Shown here one piece after another: positions 1 through 12,716 of a stretch of DNA of 64,000 bases. The notes under the pieces are model-generated. The model was not told the origin of the DNA. It saw nothing but the letters and a program-made list of their open reading frames with translations, and made no database searches. The stretch covers positions 8,664,001 to 8,728,000 of the forward strand of contig CM036632.1 in assembly GCA_020746105.1 (NCBI GenBank), written 5' to 3'. A program made the position numbers and the translations under genes. Source of the DNA: Trogon surrucura. Lineage: Eukaryota; Chordata; Aves; Trogoniformes; Trogonidae. How positions within the stretch are numbered: position 1 is the first letter of the stretch; each line of letters begins with the position of its first letter.

Positions 1-669
1 CTTGGAAGTGTCCAAACACACAAATGAAGGGAAATAAAGGGAAATGTACACCAAAAACCCATCTAATGAGAAATAAAAATATGGCTGCTTTGTATAAATT
101 CAATGCTAGGGACTGACTCCAGACACAGTCAAAAAGTACTTCTAAAGTACGTGAAATCTATTTTTTACAGATGTGAACTAAGAGGCATACAAAAAACATC
201 CATTAAAAAAAGAAAATGTCCTCTTTAAAGTTTCAGCACAACATACGGCAGTGAGCTTGAGGGTTACTTCAGACATGCTTTCAGGCAGCAATACCCTTGT
301 GTAACACCAAGTAAGCTGAGGATGCTTGTAATGAAACAGCCTCTGTGACACTAGCTTTCCTTTCCTATCAGCAATCCTGCAGGATGACAGTAATGCAGTT
401 CAATGACATATAAGAAAAGAACTGAGATTTTAGGAAGAACTATAGAGAATGACGTTCCATTGGAATAATGAGTAAAGATGCAGCGTTGCAGTTCAGCACC
501 TGTTGTCCAGCTCAGCATCTCATTTCTGTGTCTTAAACAGAAAAAAAATCCCAGCTGAACAGCACATTTCAGGCAGCACCTGAACCTGCTCTCGGGTCTG
601 GGGAGGAACAGGGGGGCATTCCTCAAAATAAGAATAAGCCACCCCATGGTCCCATATTCTAACTATGAA

Positions 670-706
670 TTCTAACTTACTCTTCTTTACACCAGTTGAG
701 ATTCTG
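670..706 (+). repeat. Possible old amniote interspersed repeat fragment
   Basis: The phrase TTTACACCAGTTGAGATTC followed by TGGCCC resembles the end of a widespread old amniote repeat that reads 'TTACACCAG ... CTGGCCC'. The match is from memory and short, so family and boundaries are uncertain. Confidence 0.3.
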
Positions 707-3700
707 GCCCAAAGTCTGGCAGAAAATGAGCTAGCTGTGGCAACAGGTGTGAGGACAAGACAAGGACAGGGCTAAAGGGGCTTTTTAGAGCAATTCCTCT
801 CCTTTCCTGTAAAAGCTGTAGTGTACATCTTCAGTAAAGGCCCTTTGATTCCTGTTGAGCTCTGCTGGTCAATACTAAGATTTGGCCCTTTCTTAAGGTC
901 ATCTTGTATCCATGGTCTAATGTGATGAAAATCCACCAGAGGCAGAATAGCTAGTCCTTTTTATTTTTTTTTTCTTTTTTGTCTTTCTCTGGGTTATGAC
1001 TTATTTTGTTCTAATTATCATTTACTGGAACTAGCATTTTATCCCACATCTCCACTGTGATGAGATCCTGGTTTCCTTTGCATTAAACCTCCATGAAATC
1101 TGGACATTTTATAAATGAGGAAGATTTCTGGATTCCTGATAGATGTCCATGTACAGAATTACCAGTGTTAGATAAAACAGGAACATCTCAGTGGTGTAAT
1201 TTCTAAAGGAAAAGCTAAATATTTAATTCATCAGACTCTGACTTTGTTCCTGAGATCCTGGCAAGCTGCTCCGTGGCCAGTAGGTGACAGTCTCAGCAAT
1301 AGAAAAAACTGGGCAGCTCACAAAGACAGGCGTTTGTTCAATATTCTGCCAGGAGGTGAATGTTATTTATTTGTTTTAGACACAGAGACTCTCCACAACA
1401 GAGGTCAATATTTCTCACCAAATATGTCAATAAAGAGTAAGGCCAGCAAAGTTCCTGAGTGTTGTTTCCTACCTCTCTGAGGAGATATTACAGATTAGAG
1501 CACTAATGATACCGCGCTCAGGAGGTACCAGCACGACTCTTAGCATTCTGAAAAAACTCTTCACATCTCAGTGTAGGTGTGAAACTGGCAGATACAAATA
1601 AAAGCACTTATAAATCAAGCCCATTTGAAACACGAGTATATTCAAGCATGGCACAGTTACAGCAGCAGATACCTTTAACCATTCTGAGGAGGGAAGAGGA
1701 TGCAGAAAATCTCGATGTGCACTTCAGGTGACTGCAACACTTTCCTTGCAGCAGCCCTAGCCAGGGCTGTGGGCACAGCTTGGAGCACAGGTGTCGCCTG
1801 TGAACACGGGCATGTGCTCACAGCACAACTGCTTGTGATGACCACAGCAGCAAAAGCTAAGAAAACATTTCCTTCATTCACTTAGATATGCCGATTTAGG
1901 TATCTGCCTCTGGCCATTACCCTTGTGAAATGAGGATTTGAAGGTGTGCAGATTCCCAGTCATAAGAATGTTAATCACATGTGCCTGGCATCACAGTTCA
2001 CCTTAACCCAAATCACATTTTAATCAAATTCTACCAGCCGCATCAGATCTTAAAACTCACCCATGTTCCTCTGGAGTTTAAAGTAAGCATTTATGTATTA
2101 ATAGTGTGATAAAGAAATGTGTTGAGAAAACAAACTAATATCACATCGACTGCACTGTTAAAACTTGCTTGCATTGGTACTCTCTTGTCTTGGCATTGAG
2201 AGCTGTGACTGAGAAGTGGAGAAGACTCACTGCCTTTCCATACGGCGTTTCTCAAAAAAAGTGAACCACAGGACAAGTAGCATTTATTAACACAGTCAAA
2301 GACTTATTAGTACGTGCAATGCTATAAAAGATCTGCTCTTACCTTGGTTTGTCTAATTCAAGGTGAAAAACAGTTATAATTTGGATCTGAACACAGGTGT
2401 GATGTCCAACACTATGGCCATTTACCCACACTATCTATCGCAGAGAACCTTTCTTTTGTGCCATGGATATAAGTTCTTCTGAATTCCATTTCTCCTTAAT
2501 GTTTCAGTAAGTCTTTTTCTCTCCATGTATCCATCTCCTTCCTGCCATCCATCTCTTGCTTCACATTGATTTCAAGACTCTTTCCTCCTTTCATTTCCCC
2601 TTCTCCTCACTAACCACATTGGGCCACTCAGACCCATTTAAGAGAGTGCTGTGGAGAGCGGACTCTGCCTTTGGCAGTGCAAGGAGCAACGTGTGAAACC
2701 CTCTGCAGCCAGAGAGAAATCATCTTGCAGTGGTCACACAAATCTCACCATCTCCTTGGTGCTGCCAACCAATGGGAGCACCAGGATTTGTGTCCTGCCC
2801 TGAGAAAAAGCAGGGCAAGTATTAGGCAAACTAATCACGCTGCAGGGATTTGTGTAATGAAAAGTACCTCTGCTTGGGGGTCAGAAATGGTGTAAAATCA
2901 ACCACACACCACTGCTTGAGGCAAATTCATCCAGTATCTCCTTACTCTTTTCTGTCATGTTCATTACTGGGGCATGTGAACATCTAGGAAGCAATACCAC
3001 AGCCTGGTCATCCTATGATTAAGGCACACAGTTTGTCTCAGGGTGTTCTTTCACAGACAACTGGAAAACAAACTGGTTTACAGACTGCACCACATGCAGA
3101 GGGGCTGGCTTCATCTCGCTCCGTGCAGTCCTCGCTCTGCCCGGGGCCTCTACGTGCTCCCTAAAGCAAACAATAGTAATGCAGATTTAATGATCGCTGT
3201 CATTTCCATGTGCCTACCGCTGATCCCTTAATGACATATTCTACTTAAATTGCACTGGCACAAGCACATTTGCTGGCGGGAGCCGCAAAATCAGTCTATC
3301 AAGTGAAAAGGTTCTGCAGGACCTGCCATACAACAGGAAAGCTGTTGGTGAAGTACTGTTTGACAGTTTTTCTCCTGCTCCTGCTGGAAGCATGATGTCT
3401 TCCCGGCTTCCTGGAGGGAAAGAAGAGAATAGAGGATGGAAATTGATTCATCTCAGGATGAGACACAGAAAAAGTTCTGAAATGAGGACGGCAGTTTGTG
3501 GCAATATGGATTTGGCATTTGTTGATGGGTGAGTGCTATCCACTGAGTGCTGCTGTAACACGCTTGCTCTCTGCGTCAAATCCTGCTAGGAGCGCTGATG
3601 CAGAAGTGAAAAAATTAGACACATGCAGCATCACACAGATTCTTTGTTTACTCATTGTCATAAGCAGGAAACCAAATATTGGGAAAAAAAAAAGCTAAAA

Positions 3701-4898
3701 AACTGTTCAGTGACCAAATGTGTGTTGCAGAGAATAGGAAGAGTAAAATGATTGAAAAGTGGTAGGTTTTCAAAGTTGAGCATACTATATGCCCAGGCCA
3801 GAAGAAGGACAAATGGATAATACATATTCTTCATTATTTCAGAGATGAACAAAAGCACTGAGCTTAGATCTTTTTAAGCCATCAGCTCTGGGAAGTATTG
3901 CATGGCATAAGCAGAGTTCTCTAAATTTCACCTTTACTTTGGCCTTGCACACCTTGCCCCTTCCCCGGCCTCCTCTGAGCAGTGCTCACGTGAAAGCAGT
4001 CACTGGCAGCAGTCGCTGCAGGGTCCCAGAAGTGTTGTAGGAGCTGGGAGAACCATGTAAAATCAGGGAATTCACACAGTCTGTTTGGGTCACAGCACCC
4101 GCTCCATTCTTCTGCCAGCTCTCTCAAGGTGAGGAAAGGCTGAAGTTGCTGGTGAGTTAGTGGCTGACTGATGAAAATAATTTTCCCCTTAATAAAAGCA
4201 TGTTTTCAGAGCATATTTTCAAACTTAACTAAGAAAAGTAAAGCAACAGGAGCTAATTTAGCCCAGCTGCTATACGAAGTCCTGCTCTGTGTTCTGTCTT
4301 AAACATTTTCATGGTAGCTAACACTAAAAACTGCATCAGCAAGACAGAAATCAGCCTTATTTGGTAACGGTCCACTAGTAATGGCTGAGAGGGGCATTAT
4401 CTTCCCTGTTCTATCAGTAAAAGGCAAAGGGGGGAGGCCATTTCCTTTACTTGCACCACGGGTTGTGTTGGAGACACACAGAAAGAAGGGAACAATGACC
4501 AAGATTTGCATTTGCTGAAGGGCTCAGTACATTGCTCCCTTGTGAGCGGGCCAAGACCTTCAGCACATGAATTCTTGTGATTCATCCTTCCCTCTGGTCT
4601 ACCTCTCTGTATCCAGCACGGTACAGAGAACTCTATGTGTTTATTTATACACAAAAAAGTCTTTGCTTGTTCCTGTAGTATCTGGGTGCTTGGCTCAGGC
4701 TCCCAAGCCGGAGGAGGGGTACAGACTGATCTGGTGAATCAGTATTTTTCGCTCTCCCGCCAGACCGCTGAGTGACCTTGGGCACTTTACAGCTGCTTCA
4801 CCTCTCACCACCTCAGTTTCTGTAAAATTATCCTGGTTTACTTTGAATAGCACGTAGATATCGACTGATGCAAGGGCAGGGTATTATTGCTTACGTGT

Positions 4899-4932
4899 GA
4901 CTCAAATAAAGACCATTGGCTTTATTTGAGTC
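4899..4932. repeat. Perfect short inverted repeat (hairpin)
   Basis: The 13-base arm GACTCAAATAAAG (4899-4911) is followed by an 8-base loop and its exact reverse complement (4920-4932). The flanks (TTACGTGT on the left, CCAGAATCAGC on the right) resemble the palindromic amniote DNA repeats whose copies also occur at 21.7 and 22.4 kb. It is probably a MITE-like fossil; the structure is certain, the family is inferred. Confidence 0.6.
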
Positions 4933-6007
4933 CAGAATCAGCAAGGCAGGGAAATTGAGAGAGAAAAGAACAGAAATGTTAAATTGTTCCTCTGCCTCAG
5001 CCGTTCTCCCCCTCTGCCCTGCCTAAATACAAGCAATTCCAGCTCAGCCGCACTATCCCATTCCCTCCATGTCAGCCATGCTGAGAAGTTCAGGTAACCC
5101 CTGAAGGCATAGTAAGTGACATCTAAATAAGCCCCTGCATGTTAGGATGAGCCTGTTTAAAGGTTACAGCTCTTCTGTAGTGAAAAATGCACATTTCAGA
5201 TCAGACGTTTCCCTTCAGAAGGCTCCGGACATGGAAACCTGGCAAGAAGGGCAGCGTGATGCCTGTGTTCAGGAAGGACAAGCATCAGTCACTCTCTGCC
5301 AATAACACCGTGTCAGCTGTAGCTGCCCGGCTTCTCATTAGCAGTTTAAGCAAAAGCACAAACCTACAGATGCAGGATGCAGCATGGCTGCCAGTCACGG
5401 ATGTGCCACAATCATACTCGAAGTGGCTGAAAAGGCAACCAAGCTTCTGCTGCTCCTGAACAATGTACGCTGAAGCTGACTGTCTTTCCCTTTCACAAAT
5501 AACTCCTCTTGGAGTACAAAGCCATGTTTTGTGCATAAGGGTTGCAACTGTCTCAGAGTTGAACTGTGGAGAAGCTGGAAAGCAGGAGACTAGCTGAACA
5601 CTGGGAAGTGGGAGGCAGATACTGAACAGTTCCCAGCATCACCTTTTCAGGGCCTCATGTGCTCACAAGGCCTGCTCCCAAACTTTGCTGCATAAGCAGA
5701 CTGTAGAATGTCCTTGCACAATAAAGAGGCACTTAACATTTTTCGCTTCCAAATATTTAGCTGCTAAGGCAGCAGCAAGTTGGATGCACCCAATTGGGGC
5801 AGATTGGTGAAGGTATCCAGCCCATTGCAAAACCCCCACTGTCACAGGGCTCCGAACTTCCCACCTCCGAAATCCCAGACCTGGCCATGGGTGTGCACAT
5901 GCAGCTAACGTGCCTGGGAGGCACCTTCCTGACCCACACTCCCTGCCTTGCGCCCTTCGTCTTTTGCCCCCACTCGTGCAGTGCAGGAGCACACGGGCTG
6001 CTCCTAC

Positions 6008-6106
6008 CCGTGTGCCCGCTCCTGTCTTCCTGTGCCCGCTCACATCTTTCTGTGCCCTCTCTCGCCTTCCCGTGCCCTCTCCCTCCTTTCTGCGCCTCCT
6101 GCCTTC
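6008..6106 (+). repeat. Imperfect 20-21 bp minisatellite
   Basis: Five diverged units follow one another, each built on 'C(T/C)GTGCCC(G/T)CTC' plus a pyrimidine-rich tail: 6008-6028, 6029-6049, 6050-6069, 6070-6090 and a partial unit at 6091-6106. They lie just inside the upstream edge of the GPRC5B CpG island. Confidence 0.7.
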
Positions 6107-6479
6107 GCGACACCGTGTAGGAACCCGCAGAGCCGCAACCACACGCTGTCCCGCCGGGCAAGTTGACACGTACGGAGGCGGGTACGTGCCGCTCCGCACA
6201 CCCAGCTCTGTGCGGGTGCGGGTGTGTGCGCGCACCCCCTTGCCGTGTGGCCGCCCCTCTCCCCGGCGGTGCGGGGCACTCAGGGCACCCCGGGGCCGGG
6301 GGGGGGGGGCCGGGGGTGCTCCCGGCCACGCTGCTCCGTGCCGGTCCGCGCCGCGCCGCTGCCGGCCCCGCCGCGCCGAGCCGGGGCGGGGCGCTGGGAG
6401 GGAGGGGGCTGGCCGTGGGGCCGGCGCAGCGGGGCGGCGGGCGCAGAGCGCGGCGGGCAGAGTAGCGTGCGGCACCGCA

Positions 6480-6691
6480 CCGCTCCGCGCCGTACTGCTC
6501 TGTTCGTACTGCACCGCTCCGCACGCCGCGCACCGGGGCCGGGCGCTCCATGAGCCGCCGCCGCCGCGGTGGGGCTCGGCGCTGCGCTCGCTCCCCGCCG
6601 CGGAGCCGCCGCGCTGCCGGTGCCGGGATGTGACTTGGGGCGGGCCGGCGGACAGAGCTGCCCCGCCGCCCTCGGCCGCAGCAGCCAGCGG
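6480..6691 (+). other. GPRC5B: Probable non-coding first exon of GPRC5B
   Basis: The sequence ...CCAGCGG|GTGAGTGAG gives a near-consensus donor after 6691 inside the CpG island, and the coding exon begins 8 bases after a good acceptor at 12707-12708. The transcription start is unknown, so the left end is nominal. An ATG at 6550 opens a 27-codon upstream frame that stops at 6631-6633. It is in the frame that would read into the main ORF after splicing, but the stop intervenes and no later in-frame ATG precedes 12717. Confidence 0.5.
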
Positions 6692-7639
6692 GTGAGTGAG
6701 CCAGCGGGGGCGTGTGGGGGTGTGTCGGGGGGGGGGGGCACGCACCGGCCTCTGGTCCCGGCTCCGCGGGGCTGCCCCGGCGTGGGGCACAGCGGCGCCG
6801 CTGGCCCGGCTCGGCTCCGCTCCGTGCGCCGCCCGCGGAATTAGCCCGGTGGCCGCAAGCAGACAACAGGCTAGATATAGGAGCCCGGGGAGGGGGGATT
6901 AGGCGGGATATAGGGCAGGACGGGAGGCGGGGGGGGGGGGGCGCTGGAGCAGGGGGCTGCGCACCGCAGCGGGGAGCGGGCGAGAAGGCTGTGGAGGAGG
7001 GTCGAGGAGTTCCGAGACAGGATGGGGAAGGAGAGCGGGGACAGGCGGGGGAGGGAAAGAATGGAAGAAGAAGCCGAAGAGGGAAATGAGCGAAGGGACA
7101 AAAGACAGGGAGCTGGAGCGGGATAGACACCGTACGGGAAGAGGAGGAGGAGGAGGATGCAGGCGGATTAAGGGGACACCGGAGAGGAGGCAGCTGCCCG
7201 CCGGCCTGCAGAGAGGGGGCTGCTCGGCCCCGCACCCGCGCTTGTGCGCGGCCCCGGGGTAGTTGCAGCAGAGCCGGACGCCTTCTGCGAGGCTCCCCGG
7301 CTCGCTGCCGGGCGGGAGCTCAAGGGCAGCGGTAACGGGATCGGGGCCGGGGGGCAGAGCCTTTTGTTGTCCCCTGGCTGCTGCCACAGCCTGGTCCCGG
7401 GTGGGGGGAGGCGAGGGCCCCGCCGGGGCTGGGGCGCGCAGCGGCGGGTGCGGTGCAGCCCCGCAGAAGGGCAGCGCGACGTTAGCGATTTGCTCTCTAG
7501 TTAATAAAAAGCCTCGACTCGATATTACCTCTGCCCAAAGCCAAATAGCAATAGGATTTAGCACTTACTCAAACCCTTTGTTTACACCTGACCTAACGTT
7601 TATCCCAAGGCTAACAGGATTTCCTGCGTGCTGAACCTA

Positions 7640-7736
7640 AACACCTCGGTCGGGTATCATCGCTGTAGTACCGAGTGTCTGTGAGTCGGTGATACGCTCG
7701 ATACTTACCAGCAGTGAGTATCGGTGTTGAGGTGTT
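7640..7736. repeat. Imperfect long inverted repeat
   Basis: AACACCTC at 7640-7647 pairs exactly with GAGGTGTT at 7729-7736. Inside lie further nested pairs, for example GTATCATCG (7654-7662) with CGGTGATAC (7687-7695). The whole 97-bp block could fold into a branched hairpin. It lies on the downstream shore of the CpG island; its function is unknown. Confidence 0.45.
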
Positions 7737-9429
7737 CTCTCGCTGCATCAGAAGAAATCAGGTGAAGGAAACTCATCTGTCATGAGGCTGTGACATGAAT
7801 AGAAACAGTCTGAGAATGAGCAAAGGAAAGAAACACATTGATTGTTACCAGTAGTATAATGATCAGGATTACAGTCAGACATACCTAGGCACAGGCAATA
7901 TACAGAATCTGACCGAAGGGAATTCTGAGCACCTAGAACATTAGAAAGATCACTTCGTATTGTATTGTTCAGCATTGCAAAGTATTTCTAAATGAAAGCA
8001 ATACTTTCTTCCGCGTATCCTTTCTGTAACCTGTGTGGCTGTATATAGCATGATGTGTATTATTCTAATGCAGGGGATGTCTACATCACTGCTGTAGCTC
8101 TGCATACAGAGCACAATTGCACTATTAATTATTATTCTGGAAATACATCTCCTGAGTAGTCTGATCTCAGCTTGGCTGTTGCTGCTCTGTTATCAGTCCT
8201 GAAGCTCATTCTTCAGATCTGATCAAAAGGAGCTGGCAGAGATCCTGTGCTGTGATTAATTCCTCACTCACTAGCATCTCTCCACAACACTTCATGGTGG
8301 GGGCGGGGTTTTTTTTGGAAATTGTACAGTGAACCAGTCTTCTGCCTATGTGTGGCAGAGCAGCTTACTATTTGTGCTACTATTGCTTTTATTTACTAGA
8401 TTGTTTTTTTCTTCTCTGTGATTGGATGCTTCTTCCAGTATCAGCTGATAAACAGTAGGGCCCTAAAAAAGGGGAACAGATAATACATCTAATCATGAAT
8501 AGCCTAACCCTAACTCTTTGCACGATTACAGATTTATTCTTTGTGTATATTCTCTAGCAGCATACAGCAGTATCTTTTTGAGCACATAAGAGATATTTGC
8601 AATCTGTGGTCAGAAGACTTGAGGCTATTGAAAGCCTCACTGATTTTTAACTGTGACAACTTTTTGATGACAACTGTGAGATTTTCTGTTTCTGCTTAGT
8701 TGCTTGTAATTGTACTTCGTACCCGCTGGGGCAGCTTTGTGTCTGCCATTTCTGTAGTGATTCTACAGCGATGATGTAAGGGACTTCATTCTGAAAACAG
8801 TGGAGTAATTACTGTTGTCATTAAGAGCAGATTTTGGACTAAAAATTGAGGACTGGGTTTGGAAGCTGTCCTGATGTTTGCTGCTTTTGCCTGAAATGTG
8901 TAAGGCTTACTGACACATTTTAAGTGCTCGTGATTGCTCTGGGTTCAGGTATGTTGGCTGAATAGTTTTAATGAAGTACAATTTTGGAGAGGGATCTGGG
9001 GAAAAAAATAACCTCAAGTTGATTTCCTTCTGTATGACCAGCTCCATTCAAATATGCAGGAATATGTTGGTGCCTCTTACTGTATCTGTGCTGGAATGTT
9101 TCTGTGACGTTTCTGTTTTACTATTGCTGTAGCTCTCTGGTAGTAGCAGCAAAGAGCCTGTCAGATAGAGCACTATTGTTACTACTGTGAGGTTGCATAA
9201 CTTCACTAAGAGCTAATTTAGACATAAAGAGGTAAAAATACTATTCCTCTGAAGTTAGTGATGTAGGTCACTACTGGAGATAACGTGCAGACAGAAGAGT
9301 TTACTACAGAATCTCAGACACAGGACTCGTTATTCTACCAACGACATAGGCTTGAGGAAGACCCTATTTTAATAAAAAAGCCATATTGATGGAAAGATTA
9401 AAGACTTCTCCAAAACAATTTCTCTGGCA

Positions 9430-9600
9430 AAAAGCCTTTCTAGTTTTCCCTTAAATTTACTGCATCTATTGGTTTCAGCTACAGTTGTGGTAATCCCTTG
9501 CCACAATTCAGTGTTGTAATGGAATGTTTTCCCTTGTCTATACAGGTCTCTGAGTTCAGTGCTGAGTACCAGTGCTAGAAAGAGGATTTTGGTTGGTATT
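9430..9600 (-). repeat. Probable old CR1/L3-like LINE fragment
   Basis: On the plus strand the wording 'CTACAGTTGTGGTAATCCCTTGCC ... TTGTAATGGAATGTTTTCCCTTGTCTAT' (broken here) follows the same order as the antisense of a CR1 3' region, seen in a clearer copy at 44.74-44.85 kb ('CTCTCTGGGCAACCTGCGCC ... TTTCTTTCTTAT'). The copy is heavily diverged, so the assignment is tentative. Confidence 0.35.
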
Positions 9601-12600
9601 GTCACAGGGGATTGATTATTAATGTTACCACTTCTTACCTAGTCAGGCAGAAATACACAGCAAACAGGTTGATAAAAAACACAGCTACGTTGATAGCAGT
9701 GGTGAGGAAAAGATTCCTTCTTTGGCGACTCGGAGCCCAGCTTGCAAGCTTTGGTGTGGAGAGGACCTAGTGTTCAGTGAGACTCACTGTTGTCTGGTAG
9801 GAACATGATTTCACACCAAGAATACCTGTCAGCAGTCTTAGAGACTTCTTGGCCAATACTATAGCTGTCTAGGAGCTTTCTAAGAGAACCACTCTTTATC
9901 TACATCAGCTCTCCCAAAAGTAATTTAACAAATGGAAGTAACTTGGGAAAACTCCTCCTGAGTTGGACATTTCTGCATTTCTGAATATATATTTTGTCTA
10001 AATTCTTAATATATCTTGTCACAGCTTATTTCCCTGTTTCCAAAAGAAACTACTTCTTCGTGGAGCGGGAAATGCTCAAAATTCATTAACCCTCCCTTCC
10101 CCCCTCCCAAACACTTCCAAATAGGAAGAGGAAACAAATGATGGGCTGACAATATGACTGCTTACCCATGCAGCACAATCTCCATGGAAACAGACTGTCC
10201 TAGAATAGCTCAATCACATGAGGGTTACATGACATGAATAAAGTAACCAGAAAACAGGAAAATATCTTGGAACTGGAGATACTTGTACTTAATTCATTAT
10301 CCCCCAGGTCTTTGGAGAATATCTAGTAAACAAAGCTAGTATTGAAACCAATTTAGTAAATGCATATCGTAATTTGTAAGTGATACGATAATGGAAAATT
10401 AATATGATCCTCTCTTAAGGGCAGTTGTTACTTCCAGTTTCGGTGACATTTAGATGAATTCTGAATAATTTTCCATATGACCTCCTGCTTTTTGAAACTG
10501 GTACCAGTGGTTTGCAGCATTGCCTTAGTGTCAACCCTTTGTGTCAGCAGGCACTGACTACTTCACACTTCTCAGGACATTTTGGATATTCTAAATTGTA
10601 AATGCACTAGTTGAAGTAGGAACTGCCTGTGCATAGAAGGAATTGCAAAATTACCTTCAGAATGTTTCCTTCTAGTTAATTATGTAGTCATAGGGCAAGG
10701 AGATTCATTGAGTGTAACCATATTCAATAGAAAAAATAACACATTTCACTGATGACTAGTTTTCTGTCTGTAAAGTCAGGGTTTTTTAAACGTGAGTGTT
10801 GTGACAGTCATTGAGAAACCTGTTATGCAAATCAGATATAAACAAGTAAATATTCTACCAACTCACTATAAAGTAAATTATAGCTAGGTAGAAAAAAAAA
10901 TCATTAGTCATTAGCTGCAGGTCACTGCAGCATTAGAACACTGTAGCCCTTTCAACACTGCAAGGATACTGTAATTTCTATGGGCAGTCAAAGAACATCG
11001 ATTACCCCCTTCCTGTTTGTCCAAGCCCAGATGATGTTGTTTGTCACAGCTTCCACTTCCAAGGTGAAGTTTTGTAATAAGCTTTTTTGTCGGGTGTTTG
11101 AATAAAGACCATAAAGTCGTTATGCATTTATATTAGCACATTTGCTGTCTTGGTGCCTCTAATAGGAAACAGCATGATTTCCATCATCTGCCTCCCGGCA
11201 ATGGGCTTTGGTCGTTACCCAGTGAAAGGGGATTGGACATCAGTTGGAGGTTGAGATCCTTAAGATTTAACTTTGATCATTGCACGACTGTAATGCACAG
11301 GAAGAAAACCTGTAGTTCTCAGCTGTAAGAGACTTGTATTGGTTATGAGTGATCACATTCAATACAACAACATTGCACCGTTAATACAAACCATTTTCAA
11401 CTCTTCTTGAGCTTTTTGATGTCTTCATTAAATGCACTTCCAATCTATGAAATATTTTTAGATGGGTGATGATTTAGGGTTGTTTGTCTAACTTACAACA
11501 GAGCTCCCAGTAGTTTCTTTGCTTCTCACTTTGTATCTTAAAACTCATCACGCGAGCTAATACGACCAATGGTATTGCCCGTTTTTATGGGGCTTTTCTT
11601 CCATATGGTCATACCATAGAAATGGAAGTCTTACTCTGAATGTTTTCATGCAAACAAAGGTTAACAGTGTCAGGTTTCATATCTGGTTCATGTAGTGTTT
11701 ACTTCAGACTGCCCTTACAGGGCAGCTCTCACTGAGGCAGACTGTTCATTTAAAGGTTGTATTTTTAACAATCTCCTTTACCCTGCTTTGCTCCATAAAT
11801 GCAAATACCATAACATATATCTTTTTAAAGCACCTAACCGGTGTTCTTCCTAAAACTTAAGTTGGGATTTGCCCAGGCTTTTGGTCCTGACGGTCAAGTG
11901 GGATGTATTGTGTTCCTACAGAGTTTACAATTGTTCGCTGTCCGGATTGGGAAAAGTGATGCTCTGTTTTTTGTTGTTTGTTTCCTTTGAATGGCTTTAG
12001 ACTTGCTAAGAAGCACAATGAGTCATTCATTTTTGATTAGTTAATTGATTACACTGCGTGTGTGCCCCATTGTCACAGAATATGGGATTTCTCTGGCCAA
12101 CCATTCCCATTTGCGAATGCAATCTAATACCTGAGCTTTGGAAGAGGTTGAAAGGAGAGTATATTATAACTGCCTATTGACGGTGCATGAAAACAACATT
12201 TTTCTTTTAAAAAAGTAAAGCACAATGTTTATTTTTCTGGGACTGCTCTATCCTTTAGGGGAAAAAAAGTGGCTTTGACTCTGCCTGTATCCACTAAAAG
12301 CAGCAAGGCAGAGAAACAGTCTAATTCTGATCCAGCTTGAACTTGCATCAGGCCCAGTGCAATTTACAGGTGCTTTAAACACCTCAGTATGAACAACAAG
12401 GTAGTGTAGATAAGTGTTACTATCCAAGAGGATACGTAATTTTTTCTGGTTGTGTTTTGGGATATTTACAGGGATAGTGTATGGAAATGTTGTTTTCAAT
12501 CTGTGCACACAGAGAAATGAGTCAGTTTGCATTCGGAGTACAACAGGCAAAAGCAGCTTCTTGGGAGGGCAGCAAAGGGGAATGGGGGTAGGCTGTGCCA

Positions 12601-12716
12601 GCTGCAAAACCAGTACAAAAACCCAGTAAACATGGGCTTTGCTTCCAGTTGCTGCGAAATCCTCCAAAGTGAACTGTAGCTAAACAAACAAATGTTTTGT
12701 TGTCTCAGACAGAAAA

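Larger units (their letters stand above)
1..5900. other. Upstream intergenic region, no gene recognised
   Basis: Only short reading frames are present, none with recognisable protein similarity or convincing splice structure. The stretch holds a perfect 13-bp-arm hairpin (4899-4932), a probable old repeat fragment near 670-705 and a pyrimidine-rich patch around 2480-2630. In mammals GPR139 is the next gene on this side of GPRC5B; I saw no trace of it here. Confidence 0.6.
5900..7500 (+). promoter_or_regulatory. GPRC5B: CpG island, probable GPRC5B promoter
   Basis: The stretch is very G+C rich and dense in CpG, in contrast to AT-rich DNA on both sides. It contains long G runs (6299-6310, 6727-6738, 6929-6941) and an imperfect 21-bp minisatellite (6008-6106). 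No TATA box stands out, as is usual for CpG-island promoters. A consensus splice donor at 6691/6692 marks the likely end of the first exon. The several long reading frames in both directions across it are products of GC richness (poor in A/T stop codons), not genes. Confidence 0.8.
6692..12708 (+). other. GPRC5B: GPRC5B intron 1 (predicted)
   Basis: About 6 kb lie between the donor at 6692 (GTGAGT) and the acceptor TTTTGTTGTCTCAG ending at 12708. The first 800 bases are CpG island; the rest is AT-rich with no recognised exon. It includes a structured inverted repeat at 7640-7736 and a probable old CR1-like fragment at about 9430-9600. Confidence 0.55.

Noticed and set aside
5663-7564. Long reading frames on both strands (up to 492 codons) across the first CpG island
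   Set aside because: They are rich in P, R, A and G in every frame, overlap each other on both strands and show no domain; GC-rich DNA lacks stop codons by chance.
12248-12667. 139-codon minus-strand frame upstream of GPRC5B
   Set aside because: No similarity recognised; it lies in the intron just before the GPRC5B acceptor and looks like chance.
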